The position numbers were made by a program, and so were the translations under genes. Below, in pieces: positions 11,387-22,963 of a stretch of 64,000 nucleotides of DNA (its first letter is position 1; every line of letters begins with the position of its first letter). This DNA comes from Viola odorata (lineage: Eukaryota > Streptophyta > Magnoliopsida > Malpighiales > Violaceae), in NCBI GenBank assembly GCA_963691705.1, contig OY829538.1, positions 13,790,443 to 13,854,442 on the forward strand. Direction: 5' to 3'. The notes under the pieces were generated by a model. That model was not told the DNA's origin and made no database searches. It worked only from the letters and a program-made list of their open reading frames with translations.

Positions 11387-12738
11387 TGATAAATCAATAT
11401 ATGGACTAGAGGGGGGGGGGGTGAATAGTCCCTTTTAAATCCTTTTAAAATCTTCAAATTTTCTGCACACAAGGGAGGGAAGGAAAGCACAACACAAGAT
11501 GTATAGTGGTTCCAATTCACAACTGAATTGTACTCCACTACCTAAGAGTCCTCCTCTTAGGATTTCTGAATGCAATCCTTGCTATTCACTAGAGCTTTTA
11601 CGGGTTCAGCTCAACAACCTTACAATTTGGTTTTCCGGGGCTCACCAACAACCTTACAATAGTTTTTCAAGGCACAACTATAACCTATGGCTTTTCAAGG
11701 GCTCAACCACAAACCTAAGTTCTCTTTCAATGGGATGAGAACACTACCCTTAACCCAAAAGTGTTAGGTACACTTTTCAAACCTTAACAATGGAATTGTA
11801 TCAAAATGCAACAAACAAATTGGTGTACAAAATATATGAATATATGATTCCAAACCAACACCAATAAATGTTCAAAGTTACCTCAAGAAGAACCCAGAAG
11901 ACAAGCTTGACAAGATGAAGCAAGATGGATAAACTCGTTTTTAGAACACTTGCTTTGTGAAAATCTGATTTGAGTGAGCTTGTAAAATGTAAAAATGTGT
12001 TTGAAGGTTTCTTAAGTTTTTCTCTTGTTCTTCTTTTTGTTCTACTCATCTAGGATGAGTATTTATAGTCTTTGATAGAGGAAGAATCGGACAAGAGGGT
12101 ATGGACACAAATTGAGCCATTTTAAGTGGACAAAATAGTTGTTGGAACTTGTCTGCTTCTAACCGTGATCACGGTTAGGAACAACCGTGATTCACGGTTA
12201 GGACGAGCTCCTTCAGCTTTTGAAAAACTAGCCGTTACATACTGACGTGATTCACGGTTAGGTCTTACCGTGATCACGGTTGCGTAACCGTGATCACGTT
12301 AACACCCTTAACGTGATTCACGCTACCCTCGGATGAAAAATGGTGTTTTGACACGAGACAAACGTGATCACGGTTAGGACCAACCGTGATCACGGTTAGA
12401 GAAAATCTCTCACCGTGATCACGTTTAACCCTAAACGTGATTCACATTTGAACCCGAAATACTTAAAACGTTTTTCAAAACTTATTTTGACCCAAAACCT
12501 TTTGACACTAAATTCTTGAGGTACTAGAACATAAATCAAGTGTTAGAGTGAAATCATACTTACAAGAATAAGCTCAAAAACACTTGATCTTCACGCTTGC
12601 GATTTGATGAATTGTTGCTTTCTTAAAGTCTTGATCGCAAACTGAAAAATACATTCTTACTTAAAATTGAATTAGTAGACTAATTAATTTGTGTGTTATA
12701 CATCATCAAAATAGGTTCGAATACCCCTTGGGCTAACA
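11387..12738 (-). mobile_element. Ty1-copia solo LTR
   Basis: A 1352-bp insertion begins TGATAAATCAA and ends GGGCTAACA on the plus strand and is flanked by perfect 5-bp duplications GATTG (11382-11386 and 12739-12743). Read on the minus strand it starts TGTTAGCCCAAGG and ends with a C-run and CTCTAGTCCATATATTGA, the ATTCACCCCCCTCTAG signature that precedes the LTR end of many plant copia elements. A minus-strand TATA box (TATAAATA) lies at 12060-12067. No internal copia region is present, so it is a solo LTR left by recombination. It contains a striking array of CCGTGATCACGG palindromes (12161-12445). Confidence 0.88.
12161..12445. repeat. Cluster of AACCGTGATCACGGTT palindromes inside the copia LTR
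   Basis: About ten copies or half-copies of the 16-bp palindrome AACCGTGATCACGGTT, or the variant with an extra T (CCGTGATTCACGG), occur in 285 bp. The perfect copy is at 12161-12176. The cluster lies about 100 bp upstream of the minus-strand TATA box, within the presumed U3. Confidence 0.85.
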
Positions 12739-13319
12739 GATTGCATGCGAAAAATGATTGATTTTACGCATACGAGAATTTAAATGCTAGGTTGATTGCA
12801 TGCGAAAAATGATTGATTTTACGCATACGAGAATTTAAATGCTGGGTTGATTGTATGCGAAAAATGATGGATTTTACGCATACGAAAATGAAATGCTGTT
12901 TTGATTTGCATGCGAAAAATGATGGATTTTACGCATACGAGAATTTAAGTGCTAGGTTGATTGCATGCGAAAAATGATTGATTTTACGCATACGAAAATT
13001 TAAATGCTGGGTTGATTGCATGCGATAAATGATGGATTTTACGCATACGAAAATGAAATGTTGTTTTGATTGCATGCGAAAAATGATGGATTTTACGCAT
13101 ACGAGAATTTAAGTGCTAGGTTGATTGCATGCGAAAAATGATTGATTTTACGCATACGAGAATTTAAATGCTGTTTTGATAAGTGCAGAAAAATTAAATG
13201 CTATTGGCGATTTACAGGGAAGAAGAAGAAAAAAAAAAGTTTAATGATTTGCAGAAAATAAAACAGATTGATAATGTAGAGAATGGACAGTTAGATATTT
13301 GCGGAAAATAAACAGTTGA

Positions 13320-13930
13320 TATTGCGACCGACCATGTAGGCGGTATTGAATTTAAATTGCTGAAAGTAAATTGCTGAAATTTAAAGTGCGGAAAAGTAAA
13401 GTGCGGAAAATTAAAGTGCGGAAAAGTAAACAGTTGATAATTTGCGGAAGGATTTCCAGCAGTTTTGCGAAAAATTAAAGCAGTTGATATTGCAGAAAAT
13501 AAACAGTTGATATTGCGACCGACCATGTAGGCGGTATTGAATTTAAATTGCTGAAAGTAAATTGCTGAAATTTAAAGTGCGGAAAAGTAAACAGTTGATA
13601 ATTTGCGGAAGGATTTCCAGCAGTTTGCGAAAAATTAAAGCAGTTGAATATTTACGAAAATTAAAATGCGACCGACCATATAGGCGGTATTGAATTTAAA
13701 TTGCTGAAAGTAAATTGCTGGAATTTAAAGTGCGGAAAATTAAACAGTTGATAAGTGCGACCGACCATGTAGGCGGTATTGAATTTAAATTGCCGAAAGT
13801 AAATTGCGGAAAATTAAAGTGCGAAAAATTAAACAGTTGATAATTTGCGGAAGAATTTCCAGCAGTTTTGCAAAAAAATAAAGCAGGTGATATTTACGGG
13901 AATTAAAAAGCGACCGACCATATAGGCGGT
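13320..13930. repeat. Second tandem repeat in the Ogre-like LTR (GCGACCGACCATGTAGGCGG)
   Basis: Five copies of GCGACCGACCATRTAGGCGG followed by TATTGAATTTAAATTGCTGA and AAGTAAATTGCTG occur near 13325, 13515, 13670, 13757 and 13910. Spacing varies from about 85 to 190 bp because of internal deletions. AT-rich filler with GTGCGGAAAAGTAAA separates them. Confidence 0.8.
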
Positions 13931-14824
13931 ATTTTAAATGGCTGAAATTAAACGGTTAGATATAAATGACTGAGGTTAGATAACATGACAATAAATATTA
14001 TGATAAGGAATGAGCAATTCACGTATAAAAACAATTCAAGAAACAATATGCATACGAAATATTTTACGAAAAAAGTGAATTAAACAATTCATGTATAAAA
14101 CATACGAAAAACATCACGTATCATGAAAAACAATTATACGAAGCATGCAAGCATTTTACGTAAAACAAATAACGAATCGGAGGCACGGAAAAACGTGAAT
14201 GGGCTGAGCCCAGCTTAAAATTCAGAGAAATGGGCCAGGAACAGTTCCTGGCCCAAAGGAATTATTTTAAATGGTGATGGGCCAAGCCCATCACCTTTCT
14301 CTCATTTCCTCACGCGAAGGGCCGAGTGGCCCAGGTCATCATCTTCATCCTCTCGTCACCGGCGCCACTGCCGGCGACGGAGGTGGCGAACCAGGCGACG
14401 GATTCGCCTGGTTCTTGGCTAGAAAGAAGCCTCTCCTTTCTAACAGAGCAATCATGCCATCACAGTAGGAAAACGGAAACAAAACAGTAGGATTTCTAGA
14501 AGGAAACGAATAGATGCATATTTACATTAATTAACGAAATAATTAAACTAAGCCACGATAATTCAAACGAATGTTAGTAGAGTGGAATTGGGCTGAAAAC
14601 AAAGTGATTGCAGCAAGTTTTGATGCTTAATTAATTGGCCAAGTATTAAACGAAATTTAAAGAAAAAACAAGAGAAAGAAATGCTTACAGTGGTGCTGCT
14701 GCCGGAGTACGGATGACGGTGATGAACGGGAGCGAGAGTGCGTGAGTTGGCCAGGAAAAGGGAGAGGGAGCAGTGTGTTTTTCTTGCGATTTTTCGGACC
14801 CCTTTCACGAAGGAGAATGGCTTG

Positions 14825-14832
14825 TATTTATA
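14825..14832 (-). promoter_or_regulatory. TATA box of the Ogre-like 5' LTR
   Basis: The minus strand reads CTATAAATACAAG, identical to the copy at 189-196. As this is the 5' LTR, transcription of the element would start about 30 bp further left (around 14795) and read toward gag. Confidence 0.6.
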
Positions 14833-15751
14833 GCCGGAGAACGCGTGGAGGCTGGACGAAGGAGCCGCGCGTGGTGGTCGGCTGGTCACGGTGGCAAGCT
14901 AGGGGGAGGCGTGATGATGGCGGAGGGCTAGGGGCTAGGGAGCAGTTGGCTCGGGTGAGGACTTCGGTCGCTTCCCTCGTGCGTGCACTGTGCATGTGCA
15001 TTATGCACATTAAATCAAGGGCCATTGATCTGGTTGACTTTCCTTAGTTGACCAGATCAATGGCCATGATCAAATGGCCTTTCATCTGATTTAAACGGCC
15101 TCGAGCCGGTTCCCGCGAACAAACGTTCTGACTTTTTGAGCCGAAGGTACCGTCGCGTAGAGAAAAATATGACGGTTTTAACCGTCTACAGCGAATGACG
15201 AGAATTTTTCGTTTAACGTGTTTATTTTCGCGTTAAAAAACGTGAAACGTTTGAACGGAAAAATAATAACGTTACGCCGAAAATCACACGAATCGCTGTA
15301 GACCGTTGCGACCAGAAAAAAATCTAGCAACTAGTTGATGGAAAACATTTTAAAGTCAAGCTATGGTCCGAGTGGACTTACTCGGGTCTAATAAAAGCTC
15401 GAATAAAAATAAAAATAAAATAATAAAAATACTAAAAAATGTGCTACAATATAAAAAATCCTAAAATTCATGTGATGACCTAAAACGAAGAAAAAATTAG
15501 CAAACGACTGCCGGATAATTAAAAATGTGATTTTTAAGGCTAAAAATATTAATGATAATAATAATGAAAATACATGCCGAAAAATTAAAAATGCGATTTC
15601 GAAGGCTGACGATGCTGACGATGATGCAAAAATGCAACGAAACACCTAAAAATGCTAGCGACATTAAATCAACTGAAAATGACTGTAAATTAGCTGAATA
15701 ACAGAAATGCTAAAATTAAATAAAAATGGCGTCAAAATTCGGGTATCAACA

Positions 15752-18422
15752 CTAGGTAAACATACTTGAGATGAGAGGGCAAAGGCTTCATTTCGAGGGC
15801 AGGAGCCTGCTCAATAGACGGTGACAACTTAATGTGATCAGAACATATGGTAGATATGACTAGGGGGTCATATGGGACAATGGCGCATTCCTCTAGAGCT
15901 GCGACAATGGAATGCAAATCTGGAGGGGTGATAAGCGTCGAGGCCAAGACATCCACTTGAGGTGGTGTGAGGCTCCTGTCCAAGGCAAATCGCAAATGAT
16001 CAGTAGAATTTAATTCAACAATTTTATCAACAAAGGGGTCAATCAAATCAACATAATTGACACTAGAAAATTCAGAAGGATAGCGCATGGATTCCAGCAT
16101 GTTGAACTTGATGATCTCTCCATCAAATTTGAGAGAGATGGTAGCATCATGGACGTCGATCTTGGCTCTGGCAGTGGCTAGGAACGGTCGCCCTAGAACT
16201 ACATCTGATGATTTGGTCGAATCTGTATTTTCCATGGCGATGACGTAGAAGTCTGCTAGGAATAGAAATTCACCCACTTGGACCAAGACATCTTCAATAA
16301 TGCCCTCGGGGTAAACAATTGAGCGGTCAGCAAGTTGGATGGCGAGCCTGGTTATTTTCAGAGGTTCGAGGCCAAGACTGTTATAGATTGCCAAGGGCAT
16401 GACATTAATTCCTGCTCCCAAATCGCACATGGCTTTACCAATGTCGACGGTGCCAATCTTGCAGGGAATAATGAACATCCCTTGATCTCTGCATTTGGGA
16501 GGAATCGTCCGCTGTATATGGGTAGAAACATTAATCCCCGTGCTTATCTTGTTGACGCCGGCTAATTTGCACTTGTTTGTGCACAATTGTTTTAGGAATT
16601 TAGCATATCTGGGCATGTTCTTGACTGCATGTAGGAGTGGAATGTTGACGATCACCTTGCTAAACATATTAAAGATCTCACAATCCTCTGTTTCTTTCTT
16701 CGATTTAACTAGTCGTTGAGGGAAAGGGGGTTCAAGAATCTTATAAATGTACTCTTGGGTAAACTCAGGTGGGTTTGGATCATTCCGTGGAGATCCTCTT
16801 GGAGAGCGGATTCGGTCTTCCATGACATCTAAATTTTTTAGCTCTTTTGGATTTTTCGTCTTAGGCTTGAGCTCAGATTCTGGAGAATTTTCAATGTCGA
16901 GGCTTTGATTTAGTGGAGGAGTCAAGGTATTGCCGCTTTGAAGAGTTATAGCGTAAACGTTGTTCTTTGGGTTGGTTTTTGTCTGCCTTGGAAATTTGCC
17001 CTGGTTTTTTAACTCTTTCATTTCTGCCATCATGATACTCATCTTCTTCTCAAGATCTTCAATCTTCTTTTGTTGTTCGTGGTCATGAGTTAGTGGGACT
17101 GTAAAGGTTTGTTCTTGAGGGGGTTGGCATTGATATTGATTGTACGTTAGTCGAGGCTTGAAATGTTGCATGTTGAGAGGTGGAGGGTGGTTACCATACA
17201 AATGTTGTTGTGGCTATCCACTAGGGCCGGATGACTGAGCGTTGTTAACCCAATCGGGATTTGGCTATCTCCATACTTGGTTATAGTTTTGGGTATACGA
17301 GGCTTGCTTATAGTTGCCCATGGCATTAACTTGGACTCCCACGGCATTCACAACGATTTCATCAGGAATGAAGAGACATGCGTCTGTGGGGTGATCTAAA
17401 AAATTTCATATTTGGCATGCCTTGACCTGGGCAGGCTGGGCTGTTGTCATATTCTGGAGCATGCCCGAGATAGCAATCAACTGGTGTTGCATTGCAGCCA
17501 CTTGGGCCCCTTGATCGTTGTTGTTGCTACTTGCAGGGGTAGCGTTCTTTGTCATGAGCTCAATGGTAGCTTTGGCAGCAGCTGGGGTGAAAGCACATAG
17601 AGAACTGCCACTAGCTGCATTCAGCATGGCCTTGTCATATGCCCGCAAACCCTCACAAAAATCCTGGATGAGGGCATGCTCAGTCAAGTTGTGGGAAGGG
17701 CATAATTCTTGCATCTTCTTGAAGCGTTCATAATACTAGTCGAGATCCTCCATATCATTTTGAAGAATAGAGACCAATTGCTTGCGAGTAACCATGGCCA
17801 TGGACGTCGGATAATACTTGTCCGTGAAGGCCTTTGACATCTCAGTCCAAAAATGAATGGATCTAGGAGGGAGATCATAAAACCAGTCAAGGGCGTCGTC
17901 CTTGAGGGACCACATGAATGCACGGAGCTTAGCTTACTCTATACTGACGTTGGTGGGCTTCATAGCTTCGCAAATAGAATGCAATTATTTTAGGTGCCTA
18001 TGAGGATTTTCCTTGGCGATACCACGGAAAATGGGAAGGTGATGTATGACCGCGGACTTGAGCGTTCAGTCATGAGCAACAACGGGCCAATCAATGCAAT
18101 TGCTCGGTGTTTCAGGGGCAACATTGAGATCATCTATAGTCTGGTTGTTAGGGGCGTTGGGCCCTAGAGGAGGTGGATCTTCCATGATTTGTATCTCTGG
18201 ATGGACGAACTCAGCGTCGTCGAGGTCTCAATGGAGAAAAGCTAGGTCGTGATAGAAGAGATGGTGAGGAAGTTCCAGATTGGAAAGATATCGGTCGAGG
18301 GCAAGATGAGAGATTCCTCTACGATGAATAGATGATCCTCTTGCTTGCCTTCGAAGTCCTCTTTCTGTCCTGGTGAGTTTGAGATCTAGGGGGAGTAAAT
18401 CAGGTGCATATCTCCTGGTCAT
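15752..18422 (-). pseudogene. gag-pol: Athila-type gag-protease, disrupted
   Basis: The N-terminus at 18422 (MTRRYAPDLLPLDLK) matches the start of the intact Athila polyprotein in this window ([15 protein letters not shown]). Gag core pieces follow (CPSHNLTEHALIQDFCEGL, then [12 protein letters not shown]). A 489-codon open stretch (17201-15732, its end lying in the Ogre-like LTR) holds the proline-rich nucleocapsid tail and a retropepsin-like domain with [12 protein letters not shown] and [14 protein letters not shown]. Several in-frame stops interrupt gag (near 17738, 17400 and 17215), so it is dead. Compared with the intact copy, the last Athila residues are those just before the linker to reverse transcriptase. 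Confidence 0.88.
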
Positions 18423-18454
18423 ACAAATAAAATAGAGAAATTAGTTTCGTTCAG

Positions 18455-18472
18455 TCCCCGACAACAACGCCA
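18455..18472 (-). other. Primer-binding site of Athila element 1
   Basis: The minus strand reads TGGCGTTGTTGTCGGGGA, a mutated form of the TGGCGCCGTTGCCGGGGA site found intact at 38714. Such sites pair with tRNA-Asp in Athila elements. It lies six bases from the LTR end CGATCA. Confidence 0.8.
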
Positions 18473-19839
18473 AAATTTGATCGTCACTCAAATGTAATAA
18501 TATTTCCTGATGCGTAAATGCATAGTTAAAATGCGTAAAGGGAAAGAGAGGGTCAAACCACAGAGATTAAAGGATAATAACTCACTTTAGATGTATGACA
18601 ATAGTAAATGCAGCCAAATGAAACAGTAACTCTGGGGGGGGTTTTGTCGATTAATCTAATTAATCAATCACAGAGGTGGTTGCTAATAAAATAATTAATT
18701 AAAAGCATATATCAAGGGCATGAAAGTAAAGAGTAATCAGGGGCAACACAATAAAATAAGAATGTGAATAAAGATATTAATTCAAATGGGACAGGATCTT
18801 AGCAAGGGATGTTCTTAGGTTGCGTTGAGGGATAGTTAATCATCGACTCAAGGATATTCCATCCTCGTGACATAGACATGTTGTAGGGGTCATATTTCCA
18901 CGTAGGCCCCCTACTTACCTTTGTAAGAAAAGCTAACCCCCGTTTCCATATATGAGATAGCCTTGACTTTTTGCCGTCCCCCAAGCACGAATGCAGGGAG
19001 GCAAAACTCAAAACGCCCATAAAGCAGAGGTAAGACACGTCTAGGGCGTTACACTTTTCAGCTTGTCAGACTCGCGGCAACGCCATAATCGGTTGCTTGC
19101 CCTAGATTGGATGGGACCACTCTATTGCGATGACTCCACTCTAGGCGTCTACTTCTCCTAACAGCCTCACGTCAGTTAATACCATTAGAATGACATCAAT
19201 CACAAAGAAGCACTAGTAGTTGATCAAGATCCTAACATTTCTAGATGAAAATAGCAAGAAAGCGGCAAACAAGCAAATATGACAGTAAGAATGTATTAAA
19301 CACGTTTAGGCCTCTTAACTAATCCTTGCAACCCTTGAAACACCCTTTGCTAAGAAGATGGAAGCTTAGCCACTCATAATCAAATACAAACAGCAAGTAG
19401 AAACAACAAATAACATAAATATATTAAAGAGATGAGAAAAGAAAATGTCTTAGAATAAACCGATGGAGAAATCAAAGCTCCCTCCTCTTACAAACTGGCG
19501 GCGCTGAAAATAAGGGAAGAACACAGATCCCTAAAATGAAGGTAAAGGTGAAGCCTTGTCTGCCCTCCTCCTCCCTCTCTTAAAACCTAAAACTTTAAGC
19601 TTATATATCCTAACAACCCGCTAGGGGACAAATATAGCTAAGGGGAGAGAGAGACAACACATGGCAGAGCACGCTCCTCAAGGAGGAATATTCTGGAATA
19701 TTTTGGAAGTGCCTGGTACTTTCTAGAGACACAAAGAATCCCGTGCGAATCTTTCTGGTGCCTGGTACTTATTTTGGAAGCTCCATTAGAGTATGGAGCT
19801 CTTAATGGAGGATCTAATCCGTTAGTTGTCACACACAAG

Positions 19840-22150
19840 GATGAAGAATGACACAAATATGGATAGAAAGGACTCGGATATGCGCAGCGGAATGGAAAAT
19901 GACGATGGACACAAGGAAAGGATTGGATGTTACTGTGGATTAATGTTTGGATGGATGGAATAATGTTTAGAACACGATGATGTTGGATATTTTACACACT
20001 TGAAAGCTTGGAGATTTCAGTAACAAGAGCAGTAGGCAAAGATCAAATTATTGAACACTCAAATGATTACAATGATAAATTCCCAAGAGGGGTTAGAGAG
20101 GAGTAAACTCAACTCAAGCTAATCCTTCCAAGGATGGGTAAAGAGATTAGGAGCAAATAAGAGGAGAAACTCTCTCAACAAATTTACCCAATCTTCTAAA
20201 CTAATGAAAATAAGCAAGCAAATTAGCTATTTATACAAAAATGAGCATTTTTGGAAGTTATTGTAGCTACAATAACTTTGCTACAGTAACCCTAGCCTTG
20301 TTTCGTCATGGCCTCGACGCTCGGTATAGACGTGTCCATGACTGTATCACATTTAGTGGACGGTTTGTGATTTTTGAGTGTGAGAGTTGATCGCGTCATC
20401 GAAACGCGTCAAAAATAATAATAATCCTGATGCCTAAATGCATAATTAATTTGCGAATAGCGGTAACAGGGTCGACCACAGAGATTAAAGGATGACACTT
20501 GCTTTAGATGTATGACAGAAATAAATGCACAAAATAGTAACACGGGGGGGTTTAGTTAGTCAAATGAATCGACCAAGAGAGGTAGTTGAAGACTAAACAA
20601 TAAATAAAAGCAGGAATAAAATAAAGGATGAATGATAACAATAAGCAAGTAAAATAATAAAAGGATTAAATTCAGATGAGAGGGAATCTTAGCAAAGGAT
20701 CTTCTCGGGTTGCGTCGAGGCCTAGTCAATCATTGGTGCAGAAATATTCTATTCTTACGTCATAGACGTGCTATAGGGGCCAAGTAAGTTTAGGCCCCCT
20801 ACTTTCCTTCGTACAAGAAGCTACCCCAAGGTACGTTTATGGGATAGCCTTAACGCTCCACCGTCCTCCAAGGTACGTTTATGGAGGCAATACTCAGAGG
20901 CCCATTAAGTAGAGGAAAGACACGTCTAGGGCAAGACACAGATACTCTACCCTAATTGGTCGCTTGCCCTAGTCAGATTGGACCAAAAGATATGAGGACT
21001 CCGATCTAGTTGTCTATTATACCATGCAGCCTCACGTTAGTTATTACTACAAGGATGACAGTATTCACAAGAGATAAACTAGCAGTTGATCAAGCTTCTA
21101 ATAAACCTCAAATGAAATGGCAAGAAATCGGCAAACAAGCAAATATGACAATACGAATATTTGAAAAATGATTTGTCGTCACAACTACCCTTTCTCAACC
21201 CTCGAAATACCTTTCCTAAGAAGGATGAGCTTAGCCGCTCATGCTAACAAGTAAATAAATAACAGATCTAAAAAATAACATAAATGAAAGTAAGAGATAA
21301 GTAAAATAAGATGCTTAATAAATACCAATCAGAGCTTAAAACTCTGGATTGTAACAAAGTGAGCTTGGCAGCGTTAATGGAGGAAAAAGAGGAAAAATAG
21401 ATCCCAATGTAAGAGAGAGGAAATTTCTGCTAAAAGGAAGAGAGAGAGCTCTCAAAGAGGTGACGGCTACCAACCCTAAAAGATGTAAAAAAGATGTAAG
21501 AGAAAATGTAGGAGAGCTCTCAAAAACCCTAAAAACTAAAGGTTTAGATAGCCTAACAACCCACAAGAGGACAAAGTCCATCTAAGAGGGAGGTACAAAC
21601 ACGGAAGGAGCGTGTCCTTGAGGGGAATATTCCTAAAATGGTAGAAGGGAATCTGTATGGAATCTAATGAGAATCTTTTGGGGTATATTCCTTCCGCGCG
21701 TCGAGGCCTTGACGATATCCTCTAGGGTAAGACGATTTATTCTCCAATGAAAAACCATCGAAAAAGTGCATGTTTCAGCATCTTTCTTTTCTTTAGCCTG
21801 GATCGATATCAAAAAGGATGAATTCAAAGGCAAATTAGCAGTATCATGCTCGAAATAAAACTAAGAAAGAGGAGAAAATCATGCATAAAACACGCGTCAT
21901 CAAGAGCATTTGGCCCATGTGTTCAAAGATTCAACAAGCATATCTCAAGTGTTCAATCGATCGTTGTTCCGACTATCATCTCTAATCCTTCTGCCGTTCA
22001 ATTCGGGTATTTATCTTTATATTTCCGTTGCTCGTCTCCCTCTTAGTTTCATCCGTATTTCCTACTGTATTTCTTGTATTTTGTGTCTCAAACTCTAGAG
22101 CTAGATCCTCTCAAACGTTGCATATGGATTGGTCTGTCTTCACTCACTAA
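19840..22150. mobile_element. Unclassified nested insertion in the Athila 1 LTR (limits approximate)
   Basis: Sequence here does not match the other Athila LTRs. Outside the solo LTR at 20388-21902 it totals about 800 bp, with features common in plant LTRs (GCAGCGGAATGG, then CAGTAACAAGAGCAGTAGGC, CTATTTATACAAAAATGAGC, TACAGTAACCCTAGCC). I could not find matching termini or a target duplication, so class and exact ends are uncertain. Confidence 0.35.
20388..21902 (-). mobile_element. Athila-type solo LTR
   Basis: A 1515-bp unit starts TGATCGCGTCATC and ends GCGTCATCA. It contains the family landmarks (CACAGAGATTAAAGGATGA, a G-run, TAGGCCCCCTACTTTCCTTC, GACACGTCTAGGGCAAGACA, AGCAGTATCATGCTCG). 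It is flanked by AGAGT (20383-20387) and AGAGC (21903-21907), a probable target duplication with one mutated base. No internal sequence adjoins either side. Confidence 0.72.
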
Positions 22151-22524
22151 CGGTGGGTCGGATCGTATCATTATCCCTTAGGATATTTTACAACTTTAAA
22201 ATCTCTTCTGGTTATCCTCTTTCAAACGGAGGTGGTTGGCGCGCTTTACCTCTATCTTGCGGCCCAAACCCATCTCACTGACCCATTAATTCCGCTGTCA
22301 TCTTCCTAGGCTTAGGGAAGAGACTTGCTTCTGCTGGTTTGGTTCCTTATCACCACTAATTCCTTTTTGCTCTCTTTTCTGGGCGCTTTCACTCCCTTCT
22401 TTCTCTCTTGGTTCTTCTGACTTGATTTTGTAGAAATGAAGAAAATATACCCAAATTAGCAGTATCATCATCTCAAATATGGTCAAAATAGATGATGAAA
22501 ACACAAGAAATAAGCATTCAATCA

Positions 22525-22963
22525 TCCCCTAAGGCGATTTATGGAGAAATATAAAGATTTTAAGCGTATTTAGTTATGTTTAGAGAACTCCCTTATGATT
22601 GTATTTGTACCCTTTGAGAGTTAGGGTTTGGGATACCAAAATAGAATATTTAGGTGTTTAAGGACTTCTATATCAAGTATAGTAGTATTTTAGGAATTAA
22701 TTATATTCCTCAATTAGTTCAGACATGAGTGTATTTCCTTTCCTCCTTGGAGTAGAATTATATAACTTGGCGTGCATTGCAAGCATATGAGCTTCCTTTC
22801 TATTCATAAAGTTCATTTCCAAATATATCGCTATTTTCTAAGCAGGCTTTATGAGACGTGATCTCTGAATAAGTCATGGGCCAATAGTGCAGCTCGTTTT
22901 TTACTATTGTGCTGGACTAGGTGATATAAGCCCATTATTCTGAAGCCTAACAATAGTAATATG
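22525..22963. other. AT-rich sequence, no gene recognised
   Basis: The 440 bp between the Athila LTR and the inverted-repeat element hold no credible frame. GAGAGTTAGGGTTTGGGATA and TTCCTTTCTATTCATAAAGT are reminiscent of an old copia LTR, but no boundaries are visible. Confidence 0.3.

Larger units (their letters stand above)
11190..13190. repeat. Minisatellite of about 57 bp in the Ogre-like LTR, split by the copia LTR
   Basis: The unit reads roughly TTGATTGCATGCGAAAAATG, ATTGATTTTACGCATACGAG, AATTTAAATGCTGGG. About four degenerate copies lie left of the copia insertion (11190-11386) and about eight well conserved ones right of it (12739-13180). The copia LTR landed inside one unit, duplicating GATTG. 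Confidence 0.85.
1..15751 (-). mobile_element. Ogre/Tat-like LTR retrotransposon, gag only, no pol (left end outside window)
   Basis: The segment 1-1115 is repeated at 14637-15751, and both copies end in TATCAACA on the plus strand, so they are LTR ends of a minus-strand element. A primer-binding site lies beside the right LTR (10274-10291) and a purine tract beside the left one (1116-1130 on the minus strand). LTRs that open TGTTGATACCC, a very long LTR (5.46 kb, about 4.1 kb without its insertion) and the gag type fit the Ogre/Tat branch of Ty3-gypsy. The 9.2 kb interior encodes one gag gene. From 1131 to 7230, where protease, RT, RNase H and integrase should be, I see only repeats and short frames. 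The element is therefore probably non-autonomous. It sits inside an older Athila-type gag-pol gene (see 15752-18422). Confidence 0.85.
10295..15751 (-). repeat. 5' LTR of the Ogre-like element (5.46 kb, with nested insertion)
   Basis: The LTR runs from TGTCGCGCCCCG, beside the primer-binding site, to TATCAACA at the junction with Athila gag-pol. Removing the 1352-bp copia solo LTR and one 5-bp duplication leaves about 4.1 kb, in the range of Ogre LTRs. The right 1115 bp pair with the window start. Inside are two minisatellites (11190-13190 and 13320-13930) and a TATA box at 14825. Confidence 0.85.
15752..22524 (-). mobile_element. Athila-type Ty3-gypsy element 1 (decayed, split by the Ogre-like element)
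   Basis: A minus-strand element with 5' LTR (18478-22524), primer-binding site (18455-18472) and gag-protease region (18422 down to 15752). It is homologous to the intact Athila element at 36983-50424. At 15752 it is cut by the Ogre-like element directly after the codons for LPSHLKYVYL; RT, integrase, second ORF and 3' LTR must lie left of the window. Confidence 0.85.
18478..22524 (-). repeat. 5' LTR of Athila element 1, with nested insertions
   Basis: The plus strand starts TGATCGTCACTC beside the primer-binding site and ends CATTCAATCA at 22524. On the minus strand it thus begins TGATTGAATGC and later shows TGATACTGCTAATTTG, like the other Athila LTRs here. The part homologous to other LTRs is about 18478-19840 plus about 22150-22524, which together give about 1.7 kb, the length of the intact family LTR. 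The middle is foreign (see 19840-22150). There is no gene. Confidence 0.7.
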
